Source: Bradyrhizobium sp. WSM1417 (GTDB taxonomy: Bacteria; Pseudomonadota; Alphaproteobacteria; Rhizobiales; Xanthobacteraceae). From it: DNA of 64,000 nucleotides. Position numbers and translations under genes: made by a program. The notes below the pieces were generated by a model that was given only the letters and a program-made list of their open reading frames with translations, had not been told where the DNA came from and ran no database searches. This document shows, one piece after another, positions 26,715-34,874 of this stretch (position 1 is its first letter; each line of letters begins with the position of its first letter). The stretch lies in the NCBI RefSeq assembly GCF_000515415.1, contig NZ_KI911783.1, forward strand, positions 6,869,831 through 6,933,830, given 5' to 3'.

Positions 26715-26801
26715 GGACGCTCCTCCCGACGAGACGAACCGTGGCAAAGGACATCTCACCGGTCAAGTCAAGCGACCGGGCGCATAGCTGGGGAAGAAAA
26801 C

Positions 26802-27308
26802 ATGCCGGAGAGTGCTGCCACAGCGACCAACGCCGTGCCGTTCCGCGCGTCGATCATGCAGATCGAGCCGCAATGGATCGACTACAACGGCCACCTCAAC
26901 ATGGCCTATTACAACGTGATGTTCGACCGCGCGATCGACCAGACGTGGCTGACGCTTGGGATTGGGCCGGGCTACATGAAAGAGCGCGGCGGCTCGACCT
27001 TCACTGCCGAGTGCCACGTGCGGTATTTGCGCGAAATCCACTTGGGCGATCCCGTGCAGGTCTCGGTCTGGCTGCTGGAGGCCGACGACAAGCGGCTGCA
27101 CACATTCCAGGAGCTGCGGCACGCCACCGAAGGCTGGCTGTCCGCCACGTCGGAGAACATGTCGCTTCACATCGACATGGGCTCACGAAAGGTGGCGGCG
27201 TTTCCGCCAGACATTCGCGAGCGCATTGCGGCGGTGGTCAAGGCTCATAGCGCCATGCCGCGGCCCGAGGGCATCGGCCGGAACGTGGCGATGCCCTCGA
27301 AGCGATAA
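26802..27308 (+). CDS. Acyl-CoA thioesterase, hot-dog fold (4HBT type)
   Basis: The gene encodes 168 residues. The signature IDYNGHLNMAYYNVMFDRA fits the catalytic helix region of hot-dog thioesterases. It continues with a beta-rich half (CHVRYLREIHLGDPVQVSVWLLEAD). It would hydrolyse a small acyl-CoA or hydroxybenzoyl-CoA-like thioester in the cytoplasm. The ATG at 26802 follows GGGAAG; a much longer frame upstream overlaps the divergent oxidase and is not real. The end overlaps no other gene. Substrate unknown; some relatives are carnitine-linked thioesterases. Confidence 0.85.
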   Translation: MPESAATATNAVPFRASIMQIEPQWIDYNGHLNMAYYNVMFDRAIDQTWLTLGIGPGYMKERGGSTFTAECHVRYLREIHLGDPVQVSVWLLEADDKRLHTFQELRHATEGWLSATSENMSLHIDMGSRKVAAFPPDIRERIAAVVKAHSAMPRPEGIGRNVAMPSKR

Positions 27309-27313
27309 GCGCG

Positions 27314-27487
27314 CTAGACCCTATTACGGCCGCGGGCCAGACCAACAACGGCCGAGACCAGGAACAACACGACCGCGATGAAGAAGATGATCTTGGCGAT
27401 TTCGATCGACGCGCCGGCGAGGCCGCCAAAGCCAAGGATACCGGCGATCAGGGCGATAACCAGAAACGTAACTACCCAGCTAAGCAT
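27314..27487 (-). CDS. DUF1328 family small membrane protein
   Basis: The gene encodes 57 residues forming two membrane helices: [20 protein letters not shown], then [20 protein letters not shown], and a basic end RGRNRV. This is the compact YtjA-like DUF1328 pattern, common in proteobacteria and often linked to stress regulons. The ATG at 27487 gives exactly the family length. Its function is not known. It is convergent with the thioesterase gene, five bases away. Confidence 0.85.
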   Translation of the reverse strand: MLSWVVTFLVIALIAGILGFGGLAGASIEIAKIIFFIAVVLFLVSAVVGLARGRNRV

Positions 27488-27728
27488 GATCCGAACCTCT
27501 GTTTCGATGTCTCTCTGCGATCGGCGCGACTGACGCGCCTCACTTGCAGGACCAATCGCCAACTCGGAACAATGGTTCCGGGTCGCTGGAGCCGGAAATT
27601 CGCCTGAGCGACAGGAACAAATTGGCTTTCCGCGCACGTGGAAAACCCCTCCCCGCGGCCCCATATAGGGACCAATCCCTGTTAAGAAGGCTCCCCTTTC
27701 ACCACCCCGCGGTGCCAACGTGGGGCAA

Positions 27729-30353
27729 ATGATTCGCATGACCGAGCCGAGCAAGATCACGTCCCAGAGCGTCCCCGACCACCAGCCCGCAGCCGGCGGC
27801 ATCGCCGCGCGTGCGCGCGCCTCGGTGGGCCCGCAATACCTGTCCGGGCTCAATCCGGAGCAGCGCGAGGCAGTGGAAACGCTGGACGGCCCGGTTCTGG
27901 TGCTGGCCGGCGCCGGCACCGGGAAGACCCGCGTGCTGACCACGCGCATCGCTCATATCCTGAGCCAGGGCCGCGCCCGCCCCTCCGAGATCCTGTCGGT
28001 GACCTTCACCAACAAGGCCGCGCGCGAGATGAAGCACCGGCTCGGTCAGATGCTCGGTCATGCGGTGGAAGGGATGCCATGGCTCGGCACTTTCCACTCC
28101 ATCGGCGGGCGCATCCTGCGGACCCATGCCGAGCTGGCGCAGCTCAAGTCGAACTTCACCGTGCTCGATGTCGACGATCAGGTGCGGCTGTTGAAGCAGC
28201 TGCTGCAAGCCGACAACATCGACGACAAGCGCTGGCCGGCGCGCATGCTGGCCGGGCTGATCGACGGCTGGAAGAATCGCGGCCTGACGCCGTCGCAGGT
28301 GCCGTCGGGCGAAGCCGCCGTGTTCGCCAACGGCAAGGGCGGCAAGCTCTATGCGAGCTACCAGGAGCGGCTGAAGATCCTGAACGCCGCCGATTTCGGC
28401 GATCTGCTGCTCGAGGACATCCGCATCTTCCGCGAGCACCCGGATATCCTGCGGCAGTACCAGCAGCGCTTCAAATTCATCCTGGTCGACGAGTATCAAG
28501 ACACCAACGTCGCGCAGTATCTGTGGCTGCGGCTGCTGTCCCAGGCGCCATCGTCTCCTTCCTTCACCTCTCCCCGCGTGCGGGGAGAGGTCGGATCGCA
28601 CAGCGATCCGGGTGAGGGGGACTCTCGGCAGGCTGAGCTCGTGGAGGCAGCCCCTCATCCCGACCTTCTCAGCGCGAGCGAAGCTCGTCGCGACCCCGCA
28701 AGCGGGGAGAAGGAGCAGACGCGCCACGTCAAGAACATCTGCTGCGTCGGCGACGACGACCAGTCGATCTATGGCTGGCGCGGCGCGGAGGTCGACAACA
28801 TCCTGCGCTTCGACCATGATTTTCCCGGCGCCAAGGTCATCCGGCTCGAGCGCAACTACCGCTCGACCGGCCACATCCTCGCCGCCGCCTCGCACCTGAT
28901 CGCCCACAACGAGGGCCGGCTCGGCAAGACGCTGCGCACCGAGGACCATGACGGCGAGAAGGTCACGGTGACGGGCTCGTGGGATTCGGAAGAGGAAGCC
29001 CGCGGCATCGGCGAGGAGATCGAGCAGATCCAGCGCCAGGGCGACAAGCTCAACGAGATCGCGATCCTGGTGCGCGCGTCCTACCAGATGCGCGAGTTCG
29101 AAGACCGCTTCGTCACGCTCGGCCTGCCCTATCGCGTCATCGGCGGCCCGCGCTTCTACGAGCGCGCCGAAATCCGCGATGCGCTGGCTTATCTGCGCGT
29201 CATCAATTCGCCGGCCGACGATCTCGCCTTCGAGCGCATCGTCAACACGCCCAAGCGCGGGCTTGGCGATGCCACCGTGCAGATGCTGCACGATCACGCC
29301 CGCAAGCGCCGCATTCCGCTGTTCGAGGCGGCGCGCGCGGTGGTCGAGACGGACGAGCTGAAGCCAAAGGCGCGCGGCTCGTTACGCGACGTCGTCGCCC
29401 AGTTCGACCGCTGGCGCGCCCAGCGCGAGGTCACGTCGCACACGGAGCTCGCCGAGATCGTGCTCGACGAGAGCGGCTACACCGAGATGTGGCAGAAGGA
29501 CCGTTCGGCGGACGCCGCGGGCCGGCTCGAAAACCTCAAGGAGCTGGTGCGCTCGATGGAGGAGTTCGAGAATCTGCAAGGCTTCCTCGAGCACATCTCG
29601 CTGGTGATGGACCGCGACAGCGGCGCCGATGAGGACGCAGTGTCGCTGATGACGCTGCATTCGGCCAAGGGTCTGGAATTCGACAACGTGTTCCTGCCCG
29701 GCTGGGAAGAAGGCCTGTTTCCGAGCCAGCGCACGCTGGACGAACAGGGCCGCGCCGGCCTCGAGGAAGAGCGCCGGCTCGGCCATGTCGGCCTGACCCG
29801 GGCTCGCCGCCGCGCCAAAATCTATTTCGCCACCAACCGCCGGATCCACGGCACCTGGTCGACCACGATCCCGTCGCGCTTCCTCGACGAACTGCCCGCG
29901 GCCAATGTCGAGATCACGGAATCCAAGGGCGGCTCGGCCTGGGGCGGCACCGGCGGCTACGGCGCCTCCCGCTTCGACGACATGGAAGCGTTCGGCTCCA
30001 CCTATTCGACCCCGGGCTGGCAGCGCGCCCAGGCCAATCGCAATCGCGGCGGCGGTGGAGGCGGCAATGGCGGCCGCGGCAGCTTCGAGGAACAGGCCTC
30101 GTCGTATTCGTCCCAGTCGTCCTCGCCCGATTTCGGCAGCTTCTCCTCGCGCCGTCGCGGGCCCCTGACGATCGAGGGCGAGCTGGTGGCCAAATCCACC
30201 GGCACGACCTCGGAATTCTCCCTCTCCGACCGCGTCTTCCACCAGAAATTCGGCTATGGCCGCGTCACCAAGATCGACGGCAACAAGCTCACCATCGCGT
30301 TCGACAAGGCCGGGGAGAAGAAGGTCGTGGACAGTTTTGTGCAGCGGGCGTGA
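27729..30353 (+). CDS. uvrD: UvrD/PcrA-type ATP-dependent DNA helicase with an in-frame palindromic insertion
   Basis: The gene encodes 874 residues of a superfamily 1A helicase that unwinds DNA in repair and replication restart. Visible motifs: Q-motif region LNPEQREAV, Walker A GAGTGKT (61-67), [18 protein letters not shown] (254-260), [38 protein letters not shown] and [13 protein letters not shown]. Between Gln272 and Lys335, just before the motif III region, 62 extra residues are encoded by a REP-like palindromic element that keeps the frame open. The C-terminus has a Gly/Ser/Asn-rich linker and a final beta domain ([16 protein letters not shown]). The ATG at 27729 is preferred (GGGG upstream); GTG 27720 and ATG 27738 are alternatives. 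Confidence 0.93.
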   Translation: MIRMTEPSKITSQSVPDHQPAAGGIAARARASVGPQYLSGLNPEQREAVETLDGPVLVLAGAGTGKTRVLTTRIAHILSQGRARPSEILSVTFTNKAAREMKHRLGQMLGHAVEGMPWLGTFHSIGGRILRTHAELAQLKSNFTVLDVDDQVRLLKQLLQADNIDDKRWPARMLAGLIDGWKNRGLTPSQVPSGEAAVFANGKGGKLYASYQERLKILNAADFGDLLLEDIRIFREHPDILRQYQQRFKFILVDEYQDTNVAQYLWLRLLSQAPSSPSFTSPRVRGEVGSHSDPGEGDSRQAELVEAAPHPDLLSASEARRDPASGEKEQTRHVKNICCVGDDDQSIYGWRGAEVDNILRFDHDFPGAKVIRLERNYRSTGHILAAASHLIAHNEGRLGKTLRTEDHDGEKVTVTGSWDSEEEARGIGEEIEQIQRQGDKLNEIAILVRASYQMREFEDRFVTLGLPYRVIGGPRFYERAEIRDALAYLRVINSPADDLAFERIVNTPKRGLGDATVQMLHDHARKRRIPLFEAARAVVETDELKPKARGSLRDVVAQFDRWRAQREVTSHTELAEIVLDESGYTEMWQKDRSADAAGRLENLKELVRSMEEFENLQGFLEHISLVMDRDSGADEDAVSLMTLHSAKGLEFDNVFLPGWEEGLFPSQRTLDEQGRAGLEEERRLGHVGLTRARRRAKIYFATNRRIHGTWSTTIPSRFLDELPAANVEITESKGGSAWGGTGGYGASRFDDMEAFGSTYSTPGWQRAQANRNRGGGGGGNGGRGSFEEQASSYSSQSSSPDFGSFSSRRRGPLTIEGELVAKSTGTTSEFSLSDRVFHQKFGYGRVTKIDGNKLTIAFDKAGEKKVVDSFVQRA
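28566..28707. repeat. Palindromic repeat element inserted within the uvrD coding sequence
   Basis: The left hairpin has 12-base arms with a GT loop (28566-28591, core CCTCTCCCCGC/GCGGGGAGAGG), followed by GTCGG-type sequence. An inner hairpin around ATCGCACAGCGAT and then CCGGGTGAGGG come next. The right end has the hairpin CCCCGC-AA-GCGGGG (28694-28707). The plan matches the intergenic element at 24721-24864. It contains no stop in the helicase frame. Confidence 0.85.
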
Positions 30354-30360
30354 GGCCTGC

Positions 30361-30651
30361 ATGCCGCACTACATCGCCATCATCGAGGATGCCGGCCCGG
30401 ACGAAGCCGTCGGCGTGTGGTTTCCCGACCTGCCCGGCTGCATTTCCGGCGGCGACGACGTCGATGAGGCGCTGGAGAACGCGCCCGAGGCACTCGCCTT
30501 CTATGCACAGGAACTGATCGCGGACGGCCGCCAGCTTCCCCCGCCGCGGACATTGGACGAGCTCAAGGCCGACCCTGATCTGGCCGACGACCTCGGGAAA
30601 CACACGGTCGCCGTGATCGAATGGCCACCCCTCACTGAGGCCACGGAGTGA
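30361..30651 (+). CDS. HicB family protein (orphan)
   Basis: The gene encodes 96 residues starting HYIAIIEDAGPDEAVGVWFPDLPGC, then ISGGDDVDEALENAPEALAFY. This is the partial RNase H-like fold of HicB antitoxins. The usual C-terminal DNA-binding ribbon-helix-helix or HTH part seems missing, and no HicA toxin gene (short, with GSHH) is adjacent. It starts seven bases after the uvrD stop and is probably co-transcribed with it. It may be a solitary HicB-like regulator or a remnant of a toxin-antitoxin pair. Confidence 0.87.
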   Translation: MPHYIAIIEDAGPDEAVGVWFPDLPGCISGGDDVDEALENAPEALAFYAQELIADGRQLPPPRTLDELKADPDLADDLGKHTVAVIEWPPLTEATE

Positions 30652-30739
30652 GGACTGTTCGCCGCACTGGTCGGACTCTCGACACTTCTCGCCCGAACAG
30701 CCCTTGACCACCGCGAACTTCCCCGTATCAGATGCGGCC

Positions 30740-31156
30740 ATGGTCCGGGGCTCCATCACACTGATCTTGCTGGCATTGGGTATGCCGTCGCTTGCGGCGG
30801 CGGAGACCATGAGCTTTGGGGACGCTATCGGGTTGCTGGCGAAAAGTTGCGGCGCGGAAATCGTCGCCAATTGCCGCGGCGTCAACCCGGATTCGACCCG
30901 CCTGAAGGAGTGCCTCTCGCGCAACCGCGACGTGCTCTCGCAACAGTGCCAGAGCGACTATCTCGGCGCGTTCGACGCGATCCAGAAGCGCGTCGCCGCC
31001 CGCGTCACCGTGGCGAACGTCTGCCAGCGCGAGATCGTCAAGGTCTGCGGCGGCTCGACCAAGGAGACCAGCAAGGCGGTCCCCTGCCTGGTCTCGACGC
31101 CCAAGGGCATCAGCAACAATTGCCTGAAGGCCGTCGACGACGCGGGGTATCGGTGA
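30740..31156 (+). CDS. Cysteine-rich repeat (GLG1-like) secreted protein
   Basis: The gene encodes 138 residues. A signal peptide (about 1-20, ending SLAAAE) precedes a domain with six or more regularly spaced cysteines (KSCGAEIVANCRG, LKECLSRN, SQQCQSDY, NVCQREIVKVCGG, VPCL, NNCLKAV). This matches the cysteine-rich repeat found in GLG1 and in bacterial periplasmic proteins. The cysteines probably form disulfides. The stop codon overlaps the start of the OmpA-like gene (TGATG), so the two are translationally coupled. Function unknown; the pairing suggests an envelope role. Confidence 0.8.
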   Translation: MVRGSITLILLALGMPSLAAAETMSFGDAIGLLAKSCGAEIVANCRGVNPDSTRLKECLSRNRDVLSQQCQSDYLGAFDAIQKRVAARVTVANVCQREIVKVCGGSTKETSKAVPCLVSTPKGISNNCLKAVDDAGYR

Positions 31157-31827
31157 TGCCAACGACCAGGCTTTCCATCATCGGAATAACCATCGCGCTC
31201 GGCCTCACCTTGCTTGCGGGCGCGGCAGAAGCGCAGACGGCGCCGCCGACCCGCGACGACATCGTCGGCAAGCTCAACCATTTCGAGCAAGCCGCCGAGA
31301 TCGATCTCCCCGCGCTGAAGCTGCAGGTGATGGAGCGGGCCAAGGCAAGGATCAAGAACGATCCCGGTCCGGTGAACCGGCCGCTGATCGCGCCCGATCT
31401 GGTCAATTTGCCCACCTTCACCGCGCAGATCCAGTTCGACGCCGACACGCCGATCATCCAGCCGGCGTCCTACCAGACCGTCGGGCGCCTCGCTGACGCG
31501 CTCGTCCATGCCTCGCTGCTGCCCTACACGTTCCTGATCGTCGGCCATGTCGAATCCAACGCGAAGACGCGCGAGGCCAACGCGATCCTGAGCCAGCGCC
31601 GGGCGGACGCGATTCGCGACGTGCTGGTGAACACGTTCAAGATCTCGACCAAGCGGCTGCATCCGATCGGCCTCGGCGAGGAGCAGTTTCTCGACCGGGC
31701 CAGGCCGACCTCAGCCGCCAACGCCCAGTTGCAAATCCTGACCTACGCCAAGGTACCCGAGGAAGCGCCTGCGCATCCGGCTGCGACACCTGCGCCTGCG
31801 GCGAAAAAGCCCGCCAAGAAGCGCTGA
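31156..31827 (+). CDS. OmpA family protein
   Basis: The gene encodes 223 residues. A signal peptide (about 1-27, ending AGAAEA) is followed by a linker and an OmpA-like peptidoglycan-binding domain. The typical pattern is TAQIQFDADTPIIQPASYQTVGRLADAL, then FLIVGHVESNAKTREANAILSQRRADAIRDVL, and TKRLHPIGLGEEQFL. The tail is Ala/Pro/Lys-rich. It would sit in the periplasm and bind peptidoglycan. The usual Asp/Arg contacts are partly changed (VGHVESNAKT in place of the common GHTDS). It is coupled to the Cys-rich gene by a one-base overlap. Confidence 0.87.
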   Translation: MPTTRLSIIGITIALGLTLLAGAAEAQTAPPTRDDIVGKLNHFEQAAEIDLPALKLQVMERAKARIKNDPGPVNRPLIAPDLVNLPTFTAQIQFDADTPIIQPASYQTVGRLADALVHASLLPYTFLIVGHVESNAKTREANAILSQRRADAIRDVLVNTFKISTKRLHPIGLGEEQFLDRARPTSAANAQLQILTYAKVPEEAPAHPAATPAPAAKKPAKKR

Positions 31828-31981
31828 GCGGACGCGCCACGGCGGCTGACGGAACCCTTTGAAGTCACGTTTCTTTTGTGACCTGTCTCACAGCGCAACA
31901 GCGCGGTTTCGCGCGACAATTACGTCGGTTTGTGCACCGCCCTATCAGGTGCTATAGGCTTTTTTCGCCCTCCCCGACCCC

Positions 31982-32518
31982 ATGCTGCACGAGACCGAGA
32001 TGGCCAGTTCTTTTCAACACCAACTGGCCGACTACGTCGAATATCATCGCGATCCCTGGAACTGCGCGATGCACGTGGTCGGCATCCTCCTGCTCTTCAC
32101 CGGCGCCGTGCTGCCGCTGACGCTGGTCCATTTCCCGGTGTTCGGGATCGAGGTCAGCCTGGCCATGGTTCTTGCCCTGCCGGTGCTGGCCTACTGGCTC
32201 ATGCTGGACGCCGGGATCGGGCTCGGCATCCTCGCCGCGATGATCGTGCTGCTTTTGGTCGCAACCGCGATCGGCAATCAGGTCTCGATCGTCATGATGT
32301 GGTCGATTTTTGCGGTGCTGATCGGATTTGGCGTCGCTGCGCAAATCGTCGGCCACAAGGTTTTCGAGGAGCGGCAGCCGTCGATGGTCGACCACCCCAC
32401 GCATTTTCTGCTTGGACCGATGTTTGTCATGGCAAAATTATTCATTGCATTGGGCTTCCGTCGCGACCTTGCCGCGATTCTGGCGCCTGTTCCGACCAAT
32501 TCCCTTTCAACCCGATAG
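31982..32518 (+). CDS. Mpo1-like (DUF962) membrane protein
   Basis: The gene encodes 178 residues. It contains EYHRDPWNCAMHVVGILLLFTGAVL, several hydrophobic helices, and AAQIVGHKVFEERQPSMVDHPTHFLLGPMFVMAKLF. The spaced histidines (YHRDP, MHVVG, GHKVFE, DHPTHF) and the P-x-N/H-x-x-H pattern are those of the Mpo1/YGL010w family. In yeast that protein is an iron-dependent dioxygenase in 2-hydroxy fatty acid breakdown. The same role here is inference. It is followed at 30 bases by an epimerase gene and then by an isoprenylcysteine-methyltransferase-like gene. The ATG at 31982 or 32000 could be the start. Confidence 0.82.
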   Translation: MLHETEMASSFQHQLADYVEYHRDPWNCAMHVVGILLLFTGAVLPLTLVHFPVFGIEVSLAMVLALPVLAYWLMLDAGIGLGILAAMIVLLLVATAIGNQVSIVMMWSIFAVLIGFGVAAQIVGHKVFEERQPSMVDHPTHFLLGPMFVMAKLFIALGFRRDLAAILAPVPTNSLSTR

Positions 32519-32547
32519 TTCTAGACGCGAAACAGCAAACCTTCTGC

Positions 32548-33579
32548 ATGGCTCTCGTACTGGTTACCGGTGGCAGCGGCTTCATCGGACATCATCTCGT
32601 AGAAGCGCTCCGCGCCCGTGGGCAGCGGGTGCGTGTTCTCGACGTCCGTGCGCCTGCCGCGCCGTATGCCGACGTTGAATATGCCCAAGGCTCGGTGCTC
32701 GACGGTGCCGCGGTCGATGCCGCGATTGCTGGGGTCGAGCAGGTCTATCACCTCGCGGGCCTGCCCGGCATGTGGGTCGCCGACAAGCAGGCCTTTCACG
32801 ACGTCAATTGCCGCGGCACCGAGATCGTGCTCGCGGCCGCGATGAAGCGCGGGGTCTCGCGCTTCCTGCACTGCTCGACGGAATCGATCCTGTTCCCCTA
32901 TTCCGACCTCAACGGTGTTCCCGCCGAAGAGGCGCTGCAGCCGGCCGATGCGATGCCGGGCGCCTACACGCGGTCCAAATCGCTGGCCGAGCATTGCGCC
33001 GCAAAGGCCGCAGCCGCAGGCTTCCCGCTGGTGATCGGCACCCCGACCATGCCGATCGGTGCCGCCGACCATAATCTGACGCCGCCGACCGCGATGCTGT
33101 GGTACTTCCTGCAGAAGAAAGTGCAGCCGCATCTCGACTTCCCGGTCAATCTCGTCGACGTCCGCGACGTTGCCATGGGTCTCGTGCTGACCATGGAACG
33201 CGGACGTAACGGCCAGCGCTACATCCTCGGCGGCGACTGCGTCAGGCTCGGCCAGATTCTGCGGATGATGTCGGCGATGAGCGGCCGCCGGCAATTCCCG
33301 GTCGTCGTTCCCGGCAAAATGGCCGAGCTGTCGGGCATCATGCTCGAATATCTCTCCGATCGTATCACGCGCCGGCCGCCCAACGGTACCGCCGAGGGCG
33401 TGCGCATCGCGCTCGCCGCGAGCGACCTCTCGATCGGCAAGGCGCGCACCGAGCTCGGCTACGCGCCGCGCCCGATCGAGCCGGTCCTGCGCGAAACCAT
33501 CACCCATCTTCTCGCCCGCGGCGGCGCGCTTGCCTCCGGCGCTATCGAGCATCACGCGCTCTCCTCGCGCGCCAGCTGA
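32548..33579 (+). CDS. NAD-dependent epimerase/dehydratase family protein (extended SDR)
   Basis: The gene encodes 343 residues. The Rossmann motif VTGGSGFIGHHLVEAL opens the protein. The acidic residue after strand 2 (LDVRAP) indicates NAD preference, and VYHLAGLPGMW is the usual third motif. The catalytic region reads ESILFPYSDLNG ... GAYTRSKSLAEHC, with the Tyr-x-x-x-Lys pair in YTRSK. Substrates of this group are nucleotide sugars, sterol-like alcohols or related compounds; I cannot choose. The neighbours (Mpo1-like and ICMT-like proteins) point towards lipid modification rather than sugar metabolism. It resembles hopanoid-associated epimerases only loosely. Confidence 0.85.
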   Translation: MALVLVTGGSGFIGHHLVEALRARGQRVRVLDVRAPAAPYADVEYAQGSVLDGAAVDAAIAGVEQVYHLAGLPGMWVADKQAFHDVNCRGTEIVLAAAMKRGVSRFLHCSTESILFPYSDLNGVPAEEALQPADAMPGAYTRSKSLAEHCAAKAAAAGFPLVIGTPTMPIGAADHNLTPPTAMLWYFLQKKVQPHLDFPVNLVDVRDVAMGLVLTMERGRNGQRYILGGDCVRLGQILRMMSAMSGRRQFPVVVPGKMAELSGIMLEYLSDRITRRPPNGTAEGVRIALAASDLSIGKARTELGYAPRPIEPVLRETITHLLARGGALASGAIEHHALSSRAS

Positions 33580-33609
33580 GCTGCCGCCCAACCCAAAGAA
33601 CCTTTCCGC

Positions 33610-34236
33610 ATGTCCTTCGATTTCAGCAAGCTTCTCTCTGTCGCCTGGGGTGGTTGGACCACGACCTGGCCGACGCAACTGCTCGCCCTGATCTGGCTCG
33701 CCTGGCTCGCAAGCTGGGTCGGCGCCTCGTTCTGGCAGGGCCGCACCCAGAAGCAGGTGATGACGCTGGAGTCCGGCCGCTATCGCATCCCGATCCTGGT
33801 CGGCGGCATCCTGTTCACGCCCTGGACCGCGGAAGTGCTCGGCGAGAAGCCGCTCTGGGTGTTCAGCAATACCGCCGTCTACGTCGTGGCGCTGATCGTG
33901 CTGGCCGGCATCTCCTTCACCTGGTGGGGACGGCTGCATCTTGGACAGTTCTGGTCCAACACCATCACTCACAAGCAAGACCACCGCGTCATCGACACGG
34001 GCCCGTACGGCATCGTGCGCCATCCGATCTACACCGGGCTGATCCTCGGCATGCTGGTGACCGGCATCGCGGTCGGCACGGTGACGGCGATGCTCGGCGC
34101 CATCCTGATCTCGCTCGGCATGTGGCAGAAGGGCCGGATGGAAGAGGTGTTCCTGTCCAAGGAGCTCGGCGAAGACGCCTACGGCGCCTATTGCCGCCGC
34201 GTGCCGATGATCATCCCGTTCCTGTCGCCGCGGTGA
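33610..34236 (+). CDS. Isoprenylcysteine carboxyl methyltransferase family membrane protein
   Basis: The gene encodes 208 residues with about five membrane helices. The C-terminal ICMT/PEMT signature is intact: DTGPYGIVRHPIYTGLIL, then the acidic RMEEVFLSKELGEDAYGAYCRRVPMIIPFL. These residues bind S-adenosylmethionine and the lipid substrate in the family. It would methylate a lipid or prenyl compound at the membrane. It is third in a same-strand group with a Mpo1-like protein and an epimerase (30-base gap). The true substrate in bacteria is usually unknown. Confidence 0.85.
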   Translation: MSFDFSKLLSVAWGGWTTTWPTQLLALIWLAWLASWVGASFWQGRTQKQVMTLESGRYRIPILVGGILFTPWTAEVLGEKPLWVFSNTAVYVVALIVLAGISFTWWGRLHLGQFWSNTITHKQDHRVIDTGPYGIVRHPIYTGLILGMLVTGIAVGTVTAMLGAILISLGMWQKGRMEEVFLSKELGEDAYGAYCRRVPMIIPFLSPR

Positions 34237-34292
34237 GAGCGGGGAACGCTTCGACGCTGTCATCGCAAGCGTAGCGCGGCTACACCTCCGGA

Positions 34293-34414
34293 GTCGTCCT
34301 GGCGAAAGCCAGGACCCATTGCCCAGAGAGCGGTTTGGCGGGGATTGCCCGGAACTGAGGCCGCACACAATCGATGGATTCCGCGGTATGGGTCCTGGCT
34401 TTCGCCAGGACGAC
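34293..34414. repeat. 27-bp perfect inverted repeat pair, each arm a hairpin
   Basis: The arms at 34293-34319 and 34388-34414 are exact reverse complements over 27 bases. Each contains its own hairpin, CCTGGC-GAAA-GCCAGG or its complement. Between them are 68 bases. This is a typical Bradyrhizobium interspersed palindromic element. It sits in the 286-bp gap after the ICMT-like gene. Confidence 0.85.
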
Positions 34415-34522
34415 GCTGAGGAAGCTGTGTGCGCAACACATCGGCTCCTGGCTGGCAGGAACCCCTGCTGCCTGCGCCCGTTAGCCCCTCGATACCTGCC
34501 ACACACCGCAGAGCATCGAGCC

Positions 34523-34732
34523 ATGTCCGACGCCTACGATTATTTTCGCGAGCACGCGATCGCCGCAGTCCGCAAGGCGCGGGCGCTGCCGCCCGGGCGG
34601 CCGAAGCAGAAGCAGCGCACGGTGGCGCGCGTTTATCATCTCCTCTCGAGGGAGGCCGCGCTCGCGCCGAACGTCCATCATCTGGATGATTTTCGCGCGG
34701 CGCGCCGGGCGGAGCGGCAGATCGGCCGCTGA
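34523..34732 (+). CDS. Small basic hypothetical protein (69 residues)
   Basis: A short reading frame with a plausible protein: MSDAYDYFREHAIAAVRKAR, a basic middle (GRPKQKQRTVARVYHLL) and DDFRAARRAERQIGR at the end. It is predicted soluble and helical, with no known domain. The upstream AGCATCGAGCC is a weak ribosome site. It stands alone between a repeat element and the sorbosone-dehydrogenase-like gene. Function unknown. Confidence 0.55.
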   Translation: MSDAYDYFREHAIAAVRKARALPPGRPKQKQRTVARVYHLLSREAALAPNVHHLDDFRAARRAERQIGR

Positions 34733-34874
34733 TCTCCGGGCCCAGCCTGTCGGCATTCGTCCCATGCAAATTCGAGCGGCTGCCATTCCGCGGGAATAGA
34801 GCCCCGCGGCGCTCCACACAGGTTGACGTCTGCCCCGTCAGCCCGTTGGATGCGCGCGCAAACAGGGGCTTCTC

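Noticed and set aside
28566..28717. Frameshift or intron in uvrD
   Set aside because: The insertion keeps the frame and has no stop. Its structure is that of a palindromic repeat, with no intron or intein features.
27699..29297. Minus-strand frame of 532 codons
   Set aside because: It is antisense to uvrD and crosses the palindromic insertion. No domain is recognisable.
30361..30651. Complete HicAB toxin-antitoxin system
   Set aside because: No HicA-like frame is present on either side; the neighbours are uvrD and a Cys-rich secreted protein.
32521..34524. Minus-strand frame of 667 codons
   Set aside because: It runs antisense to both the epimerase and the ICMT-like gene, each with intact motifs.
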